NCBI GenBank assembly: GCA_023548195.1
Contig: JAJHZJ010000752.1
Location: forward strand, 237,501-301,500
Direction of reading: 5' to 3'
From: Bettongia penicillata ogilbyi
Taxonomy: Eukaryota; Chordata; Mammalia; Diprotodontia; Potoroidae
DNA: 64,000 bases
Shown: positions 34,189 through 48,270 of the stretch, piece by piece
Layout: every line of letters starts with the position of its first letter
How positions within the stretch are numbered: the first letter of the stretch is position 1
Position numbers and translations under genes: made by a program
The notes under the pieces: generated by a model
The model's input: the letters and a program-made list of their open reading frames with translations, nothing else
Database searches by the model: none
What the model was told of the DNA's origin: nothing

Positions 34189-35283
34189 CATTCTTGTGTT
34201 TGAAAGTCAAATTTTCTTTTCAGCTCTGGTCTTTTCATCAAAAATGCTTGAATGGCCTCAATTTCACTGAAAGACCATATTTTCCCCTGAAGTATTCTAC
34301 TCAGTTTTGCTGGGTAGGTGATTCTTGGCTGTAGTCCCAGTTCCTTTGATTTCTGGAATATCCTATTCCATGCCCTTCAATCCCTTAATGTAGAAGCTGC
34401 TAGATCTTGTGTTATCCTGATTGTATTTCCACAATACTGGAACTGTTTCTTTCTAGCTGCTTGCAATATTTTCTCCTTGACCTGGGAATTCCGGAATTTG
34501 GCCACAATATTCCTAGGAGTTTCTCTTTTTGGTTCTCCTTCAGGCGATGATCAGTGGATTCCTTCAATACTTATTTTGCCCTCTGGTTCTAGAATATGAG
34601 GGCAGTTTTCCTTGATAATTTCATGAAAGATGATGTCTAGGCTCTTTTTTTGATCATGGCTTTCAGGTAGTCCCAAAATTTTTAAATTACTTCCCATGGA
34701 TCTATTTTCCAGGTCAGTTGTTTTTCCAATGAGATATTTCATTTTATTTTCCATTTTTTCATTCTTTTGGTTTGGTTATTTCTTGGTTTCTCAGAAAGTC
34801 ATTAGCCTCCATCTGTTCCATTCTAATTTTGAGAGAGCTAATTTCTTCAGTGAGCTTTTGAACCTCTTTTTCCATTTGGCTAATTCTGCTTTTGAAAGCA
34901 TTCTTCTCCTCACTGGCTTTTTGAACCTCTTTTGTGAATTGAGTGAGCCTATTTTTCAAGGTGTTATTTTCTTCAGCATTTTTTGGGGTCTCCTTTAGCA
35001 AGGTATTGACCCGTTCTTCATGCTTTTCTTGCATCTCTCTCATTTCTCTTCCCAGTTTTTCCTCCACCTGCCTAACTTGATTTTCAAAATCCTTTTTGAC
35101 CTCTTCCATGACCTGAGCCCACCAGACATCCACCTCGGATATCTGGGATACAGAGGCCCTGACCTCCACGTCTTTCCCTTATGGCAAGCATTGTTCCTCT
35201 CCATGAGAAATGAAAGGAGGAAACATGTGTTCCCCAAGAAAGTAGTCTCCTATGTTCTTATTTTTCTTCCCTTTTCTGGGCAT
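34189..35283 (-). pseudogene. HAL1 F ORF1
   Basis: The start is the minus-strand ATG at 35283. A frame break separates the N-terminus from a long open block (35169-34759) with VKKDFENQVRQVEEKLGREM and an unbroken heptad coiled coil ending NDFLRNQEITK. A second open block (34754-34551) carries MKYLIGKTTDLENRSMGSN and SLDIIFHEIIKENCPHILEP. The C-terminal domain follows in other frames to the stop at 34191-34189. Only a few lesions separate it from an intact ORF1-type reading frame. Confidence 0.85.
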
Positions 35284-35931
35284 TTTCCCAGCCACTTACT
35301 TGACTTCTGAGATTCCTCTCCACCCCCGCCTAGATCAGCCCAGCTAGTGCTTGGGGTCTGAGATTCAAATGCTGCTCCCCAACCTCAGGACTTTCAGTGG
35401 CAGGCATGGCTGCTATTCAATGTGAGCTTAAGTTCTGGTGCTCAGGTTGGGACAGGGCTGCCTCTCAGGCTCAGTTCCCTCAGGGGCTTTATGCAGAGAA
35501 CTTTGGTAATGGAGAGGAGTTTCTGTCTTCTCTGGGAACCCCTGGCTACTGCTGCCTCTGCCGCTGCCTCCTGTGGGGGCCTGAGTTATGGAGACACCCC
35601 GCTCCCCTCTCGGCCAGCCCAGAAGTCTCTCTCACTGACCTGTAGCACCTGTGGGTGGAGGAACCTTCGTGGCCCCTGGAAGTTCCGTGCCTGAAGCCTG
35701 CTCAGATTTGCTCCTCTCAGGGCCATGCGGCCAGGGCAGGGCAGGGCTGGGCTCCACTGTCTGGTGCATGACATACCTTTGGAGTTGGTTTTTCAGGGCT
35801 CTCTGGAACGGAAGTCTCCTCCACTGCATTGCTGTGTGGCTTCCACTGCTCCAGAATTTTGGGGGAGTACTTTTTAAAGGAAATTTATAGGCTGTGGATG
35901 TGGAGTTAGCATATATAAGTATTTCTACTGT

Positions 35932-35939
35932 GCCATCTT
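35932..35939 (-). promoter_or_regulatory. YY1-like motif at HAL1 F 5' end
   Basis: 'gccatctt' is the reverse complement of 'aagatggc', located at the 5' end of the antisense element. Confidence 0.4.
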
Positions 35940-35959
35940 CTCTACTCTGAAATTTTACC

Positions 35960-36540
35960 TTTACCTTCTGCATATGTTCCCCATTTCAAATGTGTTTCTT
36001 GTAAACAACATATTGTTGGATTATGTTTTCTAGTCCATTATGCTACCCATTTTATGAGAGATTTATGAGAGAGTTCATTCCAGTCACATTCACAGTTATG
36101 ATTACTGTGTCTTTTCCTTCATCCCCTTTTCCATCGCTTATGCTTTTAGCTCTCCCTTCTACCTTCCCCTCACCGATAGTTTTCATTTTTTATCTCTACC
36201 TGCCTCAGTCTTCCCTCCCTTCTTTCAGCCCCTCTCCCTTTTAATCCCTTTTCCCCTTATTACTTCTTCCCTCCCTTATAACCTCCCCTTCCTTTTCTTT
36301 ACCTTTTCCCCTCCTACTCCATATAGAGCTAATTGTATTTCTAAGCTCAACTGATTTTCTTGTACCCTTCTTGAGTACTATAAGATGAGAGTATCTCTCA
36401 AACAATGTTCATCTCCCTCCTCTCTTCCTCTCTGTTATATATTTTTGTGCCTGTTCTTCTGACAGAATTTATTTTTTTCCTCCCTCCTTCTTTTCACATC
36501 TCCCATTACAATCCTTTCACAGTATTAAATGACGTTTGTT
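35960..36540 (-). mobile_element. L1 fragment, antisense (ORF1-ORF2 spacer and ORF2 start)
   Basis: In antisense, 'gtgtttcttgtaaacaacat' (35992) is the QETHL coding segment of the L1 endonuclease, and 'cacattcacagttatgatta' (36086) is the ORF2 start region. The pyrimidine-rich sequence from 36130 to 36530 is the antisense of the purine-rich ORF1-ORF2 spacer. Confidence 0.8.
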
Positions 36541-36589
36541 TTAGCCAAAAAAAATTTTTTTGGACAGAGATCTCTGTGCCACAGACGCA

Positions 36590-39023
36590 GCTATTTACTT
36601 TAAAAACTAGAAGAAGGGTTATTACCATGAGTAAGAAGCAAAACAGAAAATACAAGATCATAGAATTTTTCTGTGGGTACAAAATCAAAACAGAAATACC
36701 AGAGAGGTCAGCATTGAGACTATACTCCCATCTGAAACTTCAGAAGGGAATATGAATTGCTCTGCAGGACAAAGAGCCTTCTTTGAAGACCTCGTGAGTG
36801 ATTTTAATGTTCAAATTAGAGAAATAGAAGGAAAATTGGCCAAAAATTTTAGAAATATGAAAAAGGAATTCACTAAAGGAAGTAGCTCTTTAAAAAAGAA
36901 TGTTAGACAAATGGAAAAGGAGGTATACCACCTAATTGGTAAAAATCACTCCTCAAAAGGAACAATTGGATAGATGGAAAAGGACATGCAAAAGTTAACT
37001 GGATAAAATAATTTGATAAAAAATAGAATTCAACAAGTAGAAGCTTATGAATCCATGACACATCAAGAATCAGTCAAATATAATCTAAAGAATGAAAAAA
37101 TGGAAGAAAATATAAGTTATTTAACTGGAAAAAACTGATGTGGAAAATAGTTCCAGGAGAGAAAAACTAAGGATTATTGGTCTACAAGATAGCCATGATG
37201 AGCAAGGCAGACTGGATAATATCATCCAAGAAATCATCAAGAAAAATTTCCCAGAAGTCTTAGACTCAATTGGCAAAATAGTCATTGAAAGAATCCACTG
37301 TTCACCACCTAAAAGGGATCCCAATTTAAAAACACCAAGGAATATCATTCCCAAATTCAAGAACTGTCAAGTGAAAGAGAAAATGTTACAGGCAGTCAGA
37401 AAGGAACATTTCAAACATTGAGGAACTACAATCGGTATCACACAGGACCTTGCACTTTTTACATTAAAAGGTCGAAGGAATTGACATGCAATGTTCCATA
37501 AGGTAAAGGGCTGGGACTGCCACCAAGGATTAATTACCCAACAAAATTGACCATAATATTTCAGGCAAGGAAATGGACATTCAGCAAAATAAGGGATTTC
37601 CAGGTTTTCCTGCTTCAAAAGCAGGTCTCAAGAGTGGCATAAAAAGGTAAATAGGAAAAAACAAAAAACTTGTTACAGAATATGAGCAAACTGTTTCCAT
37701 CCTTATTAGGGGAGATGATACTTTTTAATCTTGAAAACTGTATATTTATTATGAAAGGTCAAAAGGATATACATAAGTGGAGGAGTGGTTATAAGTTAAA
37801 TAATATGATGAAAGTAAAATTATATTGCAGTGGAAGGAAAGAGGAAAGAGAGATGAGCATTGCTTGACATGTACTCTCATTTGATTTGGTTAAAGGAAGA
37901 GATGACCAATTTAATTAAGCATATAAAACTAATCAGCTCTATAGGCAGAATGAGGGGAGAGGGGAAAGAAAGGAGAGGGGAGGCTGAAAGGGAAGGATGC
38001 AGTAGTAAGGATAAAAGGCAGTAAAAGGGAGGGAGGCTGAAAGAAGAAAGGGAAGACTCTGGGAGGCGGTTTTCAAAAATTAAAATTCTATTATGACAGG
38101 AAAGGTAAAAGGGAGAAATAGCAGTATAAATGGTGGAAAAGAGGATGGAGAGAAGGACACAGAAAACTGTGAATGTGAATGGGATGAGCTCTCTCATAAA
38201 ATGGAGATGGACAATAGAATGGATTAAAAACCATAATCCAACAATGTATATTTTACAAGAAACACATTTGAAACAGGGGGATGCACAAAGGGTAAAGTTA
38301 AAAGGTTGGAGCATAACATATTGTACTTCATCTGATGTAAAAAAAACAGAGGCAACCATCCCAATCTCAGACAAAACAAAAGCAGAAAGATATCTAATCA
38401 AAAGCAATAAGGAAGGAAATTATATCCTGCTAAAAGTCATCATAGACAATGAAGCAATATCATTACTAAACATGTGTGCCATATGTCCTAATTCTTAGAG
38501 GAGAATTAAAGGAGTTACAGAATGAAATACACAGCAAAACTATACTAGTGAGGGACCTCAACCTTCCCCTCTCTGAACTTGATAAATCTAACCTCAAAAT
38601 ACACAAGAAAGAAGTTAAGGAGGTGAATAAAACTCTGGATAAGGTAGATATGACAGACCTATGGAGAAAAGTGAAAGGTGCTAGAAAGGAATACACTTTT
38701 TTATTCTCATGGTAAATGGCATATTTACAAAAATTTGCCATGTACTAGAGTATAAAATCTTCACAAACCAGTGCAAAAAGACAGAGACAGTCAACACATC
38801 CTGCTCAGATAATAATGAAACAAAAATTATATGTAATAAAAGGTCATTGAAAGATAGATAAAAAATTATTTGAAATTCAATAATTTAATTCTAAAGAATG
38901 AGTGAGTTAAAGAACAAATCATATAAACAATCAACAACTTCATTCATGAGAAGGAAAATAGTGAGTCAACCTACCATATCTTATAGGATACTGCAAAAGC
39001 AGTTCTTAAGAGAAGCTTTACAT
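36590..39023 (+). mobile_element. L1 element G, part 1 (ORF1 to early ORF2)
   Basis: Starts near 36590 with a short 5' UTR remnant, then ORF1 (36627-37640), the purine-rich spacer and the ORF2 endonuclease region. It breaks at 'cagttcttaagagaagcttt' (39001), where HAL1 H is inserted, and resumes at 43812. Together the two parts make a nearly full-length L1. Confidence 0.88.
36627..37640 (+). pseudogene. L1 ORF1 (element G), second lineage
   Basis: Begins MSKKQNRKYKIIEFF and includes DFNVQIREIEGKLAKNFRNM (open 36752-36973) as coiled coil, then ENSSRREKLRIIGLQDSHDE in the RNA-binding part (37140-37421). The N-terminal half differs from the HAL1 ORF1 type and resembles the one at 63177, showing two ORF1 lineages in the window. 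Stops and frameshifts are present. Confidence 0.8.
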
Positions 39024-39225
39024 CACTGACTACCAAGATTGAGGAGTAGAAAGCTGCACATACTCTAGCTCTTTCCTTCATAGCCCATAAAATACCTGTA
39101 AAGAAAGAATCTCAACTAATTCTAGAACAGCAGAAACCACAGAACAACAGACTGGAGGAGATTTCCAGCCCGAATTGACTTGGAAGGCTGACAGGAAAAG
39201 TCTGTCACACCAGACGTGGAGCTCA
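39024..39225 (+). mobile_element. HAL1-like element H, part 1 (5' UTR)
   Basis: Begins 'accaagattgaggagtagaa', a degraded L1-type 5' end, followed by 'cccataaaatacctgtaaag'. It is broken at 'ccagacgtggagctca' (39210-39225) by element I and resumes at 41438 with a near-copy of those 16 bases. Confidence 0.85.
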
Positions 39226-39236
39226 GGGGGAGGAGC

Positions 39237-39245
39237 CAAGATGGC
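39237..39245 (+). promoter_or_regulatory. YY1-like motif at HAL1 I 5' end
   Basis: 'caagatggc' starts 11 bases into the element. Its position and sequence match the human L1 YY1 site. A role here is inference. Confidence 0.5.
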
Positions 39246-39926
39246 AGAGTAGAAAGACTCATGTATGCTAGCTCCAAACCCACAGCCCATAAATTTCCTG
39301 TAAAAAGAACTCCACACAAATTCTGGATCACTACAAAGTGCACAGAAACACAGTGGAAGAGATTTCTGTTCCAGAGAGCCCTGGAGAACTGTCCCCAGGG
39401 AGTCCACCATGCCCCGGAAAGCGGAGCCCACCCTTGAGCTGCCCTGGCCGTGTGGCCCCAGAGGAGCAGATCCGAGCAGGCTTCAGGGACAGAATCTCTG
39501 GGGGCAGGAAGGTCCCTCCACCCACAGATGCTACAGGTCAGTGAGAGAGAATTCTGGGCTGGTCAAGAGGGGAGCAGGGTATCTCCATGACTCGGGCCCC
39601 CTTGGGAGGTAGCAGCAGAGAGAGCGGCAGAGGCAGCGGCAGAGGTAGCAGTGGCCGGGACTCCCTGAGCAGGCAGGAGCTCCAGTACAAAAGGTTTCTG
39701 CATAAAGCCCCTGAGGGAACTGAGCCTGGGAGGTGGCCCTGCCCCCACCCAAGCACCAGAACTTAAGCTCACATTGAATAGCAGCCGCTCCCGAGACGGA
39801 GAGCCCTGAGACTGGGAAGCAGCATTTGAATCTCAGACCCCAAGCACTAGCTGGGCTGATATAGGTGGGTGGAGAGGTGTGGAGGGGTGGAGAGGAATCG
39901 CAGAAGTCAAGTAACTGGCTGGGAAA

Positions 39927-41028
39927 ATGCCCAGAAAAAGGAAGCAAAATGAGACCATAGAGAGCTACTTCCTTAAGGAAGAGATGTTCCTTTCTCCTTT
40001 CATTTCTAATGACAAAGTACAATGCTTGCTATTGGGGAAAGACATGGATGTCGAGGCCTCTCTATCCCAGACATCCGAGGTGGATGTCCGGTGTGCTCAG
40101 GTTATGGAAGAGGTCAAAAAGGATTTTGAAAATCAAGTTAGACAGGTGGCAGAAAAACTGGGAAGATAAATGAGAGAGATGCAAGAAAAGCATGAAAAAT
40201 GGGTCAATACCTTGCTAAAGGAGACCCAAAAAAATGCTGAAGAAAATAACACCTTGAAAAACAGGCTCACTCAATTGGCAAAAGAGGTTCAAAAAGCCAA
40301 TGAGGAGAAGAATGCTTTCAAAAGCAGAATTAGTCAAATGGAAAAAGAGGTTCAAAAGCTCACTGAAGAAAATAGCTCTCTCAAAATTAGAATGGAACAG
40401 ATGGAGGCTAATGACTTTCTAAGAAACCAAGAAATCACCAAACCAAACCAAAAGAATGAAAAAATGGAAGATAAAATGAAATACCTCATTGGAAAAACAA
40501 CTGACCTAGAAAATAGATCCAGGAGAGATAATTTAAAAATTATGGGACTACTTGAAAGCCATGATCAAAAAAAGAGCCTAGACATCATCTTTCATGAAAT
40601 TATCAAGGAAAACTGCTCTGATAGTGTAGAACCAGAGGGAAAAATAAGTATTGAAGGAATCCACCAATCACCACCTGAAAGATCCAAAAAGAGAAACTCC
40701 TAGGAATATTGTGGGCAAATTCCAGAATTCCCAGGTCAAAGATAAAATATTGCAAGCAGCTAGAAAGAAACAATTCCAGTATTGTGGAAATAAAATCAGG
40801 ATGACTCAATATCTAGCAGCTTCTACATTAAGGGATCGAAGGGCATGGAATAGGATATGCCAGAAGTCAAAGGAACTAGGACTCAAACCAAGAATCACCT
40901 ACCCAGCAAAACTGAATATAATACTTCAGGGGAAAATGTGGTCTTTCAATGAAACAGAGGCCAGTCAAGCATTCTTGATGAAAATGCCAGAGCCGAAAAG
41001 GAAATTTGACTTTCAAATACAAGAATGA
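39927..41028 (+). pseudogene. HAL1 I ORF1, nearly intact
   Basis: Start ATG 39927 (MPRKRKQNETIESYF). The frame runs to a TAA at 40167-40169, continues in the same frame with the coiled coil (KANEEKNAFKSRISQMEKEV) and MKYLIGKTTDLENRSRRDNL, then shifts frame at about 40680 through a 2-base loss relative to sister copies. It finishes with the C-terminal domain (RDRRAWNRICQKSKELGLKP) to a stop at 41026-41028. These are the only two lesions I see, so this is the best preserved ORF in the window. Expected role: nucleic-acid binding ORF1p-like protein. Confidence 0.9.
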
Positions 41029-41160
41029 GAAGAAGCATGAAAAAGTAAACAGCAAAGAAAAGTCATAAGGTTCTTACCAAAAGTGAACTGATAACATTCC
41101 TACATGAAAAGATAGTATTTGTAACTCTTAAAATTTTTCAGTATCTGGGTAGTTGGTGGG

Positions 41161-41240
41161 ATTATACAGACACACACACACACACACACACACACGTACA
41201 CACATGCATTCACACAGACAAACACACAAGCACACACAGA
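41161..41240. repeat. (CA)n microsatellite
   Basis: An ACAC-rich run after ORF1 of element I, the counterpart of 13778-13802, 24468-24510 and 33980-34056. Confidence 0.9.
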
Positions 41241-41903
41241 GACAGAGAACACAGAGTGAACTGAATAGGAAGGGACCATATCTTAAAAGAAATTAAGGTA
41301 AATGGTGAGAGAGAAATGTAGTGGGAGGAGAGAGGGTGAAATGGAAAGACATAAATTATATCTCATTCAAGAGGCAAGCAGGAGACTTTTTAGTGGAGGG
41401 AAAAAGAGGAGAGCTGAGAAAAAAACATGAAGTTTACCCAGATGTGGAGCCCAGCCCAGCCTTGGTCACAGTGCCTGGGGGGAGGACCAGAGCAGACATC
41501 AGGTTCAGAATCTCTGGAAGTAGCAGCCAAGATTCACAGATCCCTCAACCCACAGGCACCAAAGACAGTTTCAAGGGTCAGTGAAAGGTCTTTTTCACCT
41601 CTATGAGAAGAGAGCAGGCACATTCCCTAGCCCTGGCCCTAGGCAGCGGTAGCAACTCCAGTAGTAGTACCAGCAGTGGCCAGCAGTGGCTATGGTGCCC
41701 AGGCAGGCAACAGTCTGCATCCATTGTTGGATCAAGTCCCTGGGGGAATTGAGCAGTTGATTTGAACCTCAGTATTGAGCCTGACCAGGGAGTAAATCCT
41801 CTGCCTTGACTGTGCCACCCTGGAGAAATCAAGATCTTACAGGTCCCCAGAATATACCCTACTCCTGACAAAGGACCCAAAAGTCAAGTAAGTGTTTGGG
41901 AAA

Positions 41904-42903
41904 ATGCTTAAAAACGGGAAAAAATAAGACTATAGAAGGCTACTATCTCAGACAGCAGGTATTTTCTCCCATCCTTCAGATGAGGAAGAACAATGTTTAC
42001 CATCAGGGGAAGACATAAAAGTCAAAACTTCTGCATGCAAAACCTTCAAAATAAATACACAATGGTCCTACGTAATGAAAGAGCTCAAAAAGAATTTTGA
42101 AATCAAATAAGAGAGGTGGAGGGAAAATTGGGAAGAAAAATGAGAACAATGCAAGGAAATTGTGATAAACGAGTCAACAGCTTGCTAAAGGACACCCAAA
42201 CAATGATGTGGAAAATAACACCTTCAAAAATGAGCTAAGTCAATTGACAAAAGAAGTCGAAAAAGCAATTGAAGAGAGGCATGTTTTAAAAAACAGAATT
42301 AACCAAATGTAAAAGGAAATTCAAAAGCTCATTGGAGAAAATAGTTCTTTAAAAGTTAGAATGGAACAAATGGAAGCTAATGAATTTATGAGAAACAAGA
42401 AATTACAAAACAAAACCAAAAGAATGAAAAAAATGAAAGATAATGTGAAATATCTCTTTGAAAAACAAGTGATTGGGAAAAATAGATCTGGAAGAGATAA
42501 GGTAAAAATTATGGGATTACCTGAAAGGCATAATCCAAAAAAGGAACCTAGGCATCATCTTGCATGAAATTATCAAGGAAAACTTCCCCAATATGGTAGA
42601 ACTACAGGGCAAAATAAATATTGAAAGAATCCTTCAATCTCCTCCTGAAAGAAATCTGAAACAAGAAACGCCTAAGGATATTACAGTCAAATTCCAGAGT
42701 TTCCAGCTCAAGTAGAAAATATTGCAACCAGCCAGAATGAAATAATTCAAGTATTGTGGAAATACAATCAGAATAGCACATGATCTAGCAGCTTCTACAT
42801 TAAGGGATCGAAGGGCTTGGAATATGATATTCCAGAAGTCAAAGGAACTAGAACTGAAAGCCAGAATTACCTACCCAGCAAACCTGAGTATGATACTTCA
42901 GGG

Positions 42904-42906
<3 letters not shown>
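41904..42906 (+). pseudogene. HAL1 H ORF1, decayed and 3'-deleted
   Basis: Start at 'gggaaaatgctt'. The coiled coil is broken by several stops. A block at 42361-42567 reads MEQMEANEFMRNKKLQNKTK. The last part (SKELELKARITYPANLSMIL, about 42833-42895) runs into the (AG)n array, so the final 30 or so residues are gone. Confidence 0.8.

Positions 42907-42999
<93 letters not shown>
42907..42999. repeat. (AG)n microsatellite
   Basis: 93 bases of perfect AG located at a deletion joint between ORF1 and the 3' UTR of element H. Confidence 0.98.
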
Positions 43000-43002
<3 letters not shown>

Positions 43003-43811
43003 GTTGAATAGAAAGTGATCATATATAAAAAAAATTTCATTGAGGGGTGAGAGAGGAATACTTTGGAAGCAGAAAGGGAGAAACTGAATGGAGCAAATTG
43101 CCTCTCATAGAAGAGGCAAGAAAAAGCTTTTTCTGATGGAAGAGAAAAAGAAGAAGATGAGAGGGAAAAATTGAACCATACTCTCATCACATTTGGCTCA
43201 AGGCAGGAATAACATGTACTCTCAATTTGGTATGAAAATCTATCTTACACTCCTGGAAAGTAGGGGACAGGGGGATAAGCAGTACAGGGGATGGAATAGA
43301 GGGCAAATGGGAGGAGAGAGCAACTGGAAGTAAATACGCTTATGGAGTAACAAGGTCAAAAGAGAGAATAGAAGAAATGGAGACAGCAGAAGATGGGAGG
43401 AAATATAGTTAGTCTTAAACAACATGACTATCGTGGAAGTTATTTGCCAAACTACACATATATAGCCTGTATTGAATTGCTTGCCTTCTCAGTGAAATGT
43501 GTGGGGAGGGAGGGAGGAAGGGAAGTTGAAACTCAATGTTGAGAATTATTCTTTGTGTACAACTGGGAAATAAGAAATACAGGTATCAGAGTATAAAAAT
43601 TTATCTTGCCCTACAGGACAAGAGAGAAGTTGGGGACAAGGGAAGGGAAGGGTGTGAGAAGAGGGGATACCTTGGTGAAAGGGGCAATTAGAATGCCTGG
43701 CCTTTTGGGAGGATGAGGGGGGAGATGGGGAGAAAATATGAATCTCAAAATTTTGTGGAAATGAATGTTGAAAACTTAAAATATATAAATAAATTTAAAA
43801 ATTTAAAAAAA

Positions 43812-47075
<3,264 letters not shown>

Positions 47076-47087
47076 TGTTGCTGTTTC

Positions 47088-47420
47088 CCTCCCAGCCTGA
47101 TGTCTTTCTTTTTCTTGGCCTCTTTAAAGGGGCCATGACCTGACTACCTCTTAAACAGGCCTATTCAATGAATGGACATTGTCTCACCCTAAGTGAGTAC
47201 CTGCAAAGATCCTAAAGGGCCCATCGTCTCCCAGTGCATCCTGGGTCATCTCCAGTCATCATGATGAATATCTCATCACTGGATTCAGATGGCTCTGGAG
47301 GAGAAGTAAGACTGGTGACCTGCACTGCCCTACCTCACTCAAAACAAAGTCAAGTGCAAGTTATGTCATCATTTCTCTGATTGTATGGCCTTCGACAATG
47401 AAAAACGAACACAACTTAGC
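47088..47420 (+). mobile_element. RTE-tailed SINE (MAR1-like), sense
   Basis: From 'cctcccagcctgatgtcttt' through 'acaggcctattcaatgaatg', 'tcatcactggattcagatgg' and 'caagtgcaagttatgtcatc' to the tail 'cgacaatgaaaaacgaacac'. The order is exactly the reverse of the copies at 20.8 and 53.3 kb. The end resembles the RTE 3' end at 55330-55385. It lies just after the L1 G tail. Confidence 0.8.
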
Positions 47421-48080
47421 TAGATTTTCCTTAGAGGAGACAAAGACAGTCTGTCATGAGAAGCAGACTGAGTCCTTACAACTTTGTACAATAGACAAAC
47501 TATTGATCTACTGGCATATTCCTCAAATAATTGGGTTTATCTTCAAGATACAATGAGGTATTGGAGTTTGGGCATGTATTTTCCTAATTATTTATGTGTG
47601 ATTGAGTGCACATAACTAATTCATGGGACATAAAGAAATTTTTTTTAGGAAAAGAATAGGTTGGAACACTAAAGTATTTTTCTCATTCCCTTATCCTACT
47701 ACCCACAGAGAAAACTATGCAGTTCAATTGTGCTTTCAGACACTGCTTATTATCATGAAATTACTTATACTTCAAGCCAGATCCACATTCAGTTTGGTCA
47801 TTAGCTGGGGATTAAAGCTGCTGGGGCTTCTTCATGGATAAGAAGTCATTTGAAAGGTACCAGAGGAGCATCCTCATTTCCAAACTCCAAATTATGTGTC
47901 ACCAATTTGTTGCCTGAAAATCCATCATTAAATATACAATATTTTCCCCTAAAGTCTTTTAATACTCTATTGTAATACAAATTATTTAGAAGAGATGCAA
48001 CATTAATCTGAATATTGGTTATTTGCTATTTTGTGAAAATTTCACAGAAGATATTCCTCCTAAAATCCAGCTTAATAATG
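47421..48080. other. unassigned AT-rich DNA
   Basis: No gene or repeat recognised. Confidence 0.35.
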
Positions 48081-48084
48081 ACTG

Positions 48085-48270
48085 AAGGTGTCAGAAGTTT
48101 GGAATCAAGTGACTGACTTTGAATCCTAATGAGGCTTCCTACTATGTGGGAGAATCTGAGACAAACCAATTCATCTCTGGACCACTTATCCTCATCTGTC
48201 AAATAAGATGTTGATCTCAGGTTTTCCTGACTCCAAGTCCAATGTTCTAAACCCTCTGGCACCTAGCACT
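48085..48270 (+). mobile_element. MIR-like SINE, with a possible second antisense piece
   Basis: 'cagaagtttggaatcaagtg', 'tgactttgaatcctaatgag' and 'cttatcctcatctgtcaaat' run in the sense MIR order. The last part ('ctcaggttttcctgactcca' near 48216) is in the antisense MIR order, suggesting two SINE pieces joined head to head. Confidence 0.6.

Larger units (their letters stand above)
33140..35950 (-). mobile_element. HAL1-like element F, antisense, nearly complete
   Basis: From left to right: a T-rich 3' tail ('aaataaatttatttatttga'), the antisense 3' UTR with C-rich tract (33433-33463) and a (TG)n run (33980-34055), antisense ORF1 (35283 to 34189), and a GC-rich antisense 5' UTR to 'gtgccatcttctctactctg' near 35942. 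ORF2 is absent. Confidence 0.9.
39226..41437 (+). mobile_element. HAL1-like element I, youngest, nested in H
   Basis: The 5' end is intact ('ggggaggagccaagatggca'). It has a GC- and CpG-bearing 5' UTR of 700 bases, ORF1 39927-41028, a (CA)n run near 41170-41195, and then only about 240 bases of 3' UTR, stopping at 'aaaaaaacatgaagttta' (about 41436) without the usual end or A-tail. It is flanked by a 16-base near-duplicate (39210-39225 and 41438-41453, 14 of 16 identical). There is no ORF2. Confidence 0.9.
41438..43811 (+). mobile_element. HAL1-like element H, part 2 (5' UTR end, ORF1, 3' UTR)
   Basis: Resumes the 5' UTR at 'ccagatgtggagcccagccc', carries a decayed ORF1 (41904-42906), an (AG)n array replacing the ORF1 end and start of the 3' UTR, then the polypurine 3' UTR (G tract 43502-43524) and an A/T-rich tail 'aaatatataaataaattt' near 43780. 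L1 G resumes directly afterwards. Confidence 0.88.

Noticed and set aside
41161..41240. Possible CRISPR-like or satellite array
   Set aside because: Only simple CA repeats are present. There are no regularly spaced repeats with unique spacers anywhere in the window.
42817..43190. Arg/Glu- and Leu/Ser-rich frames near 42.9 kb
   Set aside because: Products of the (AG)n array. Only the short ORF1 end before it is real LINE coding sequence.
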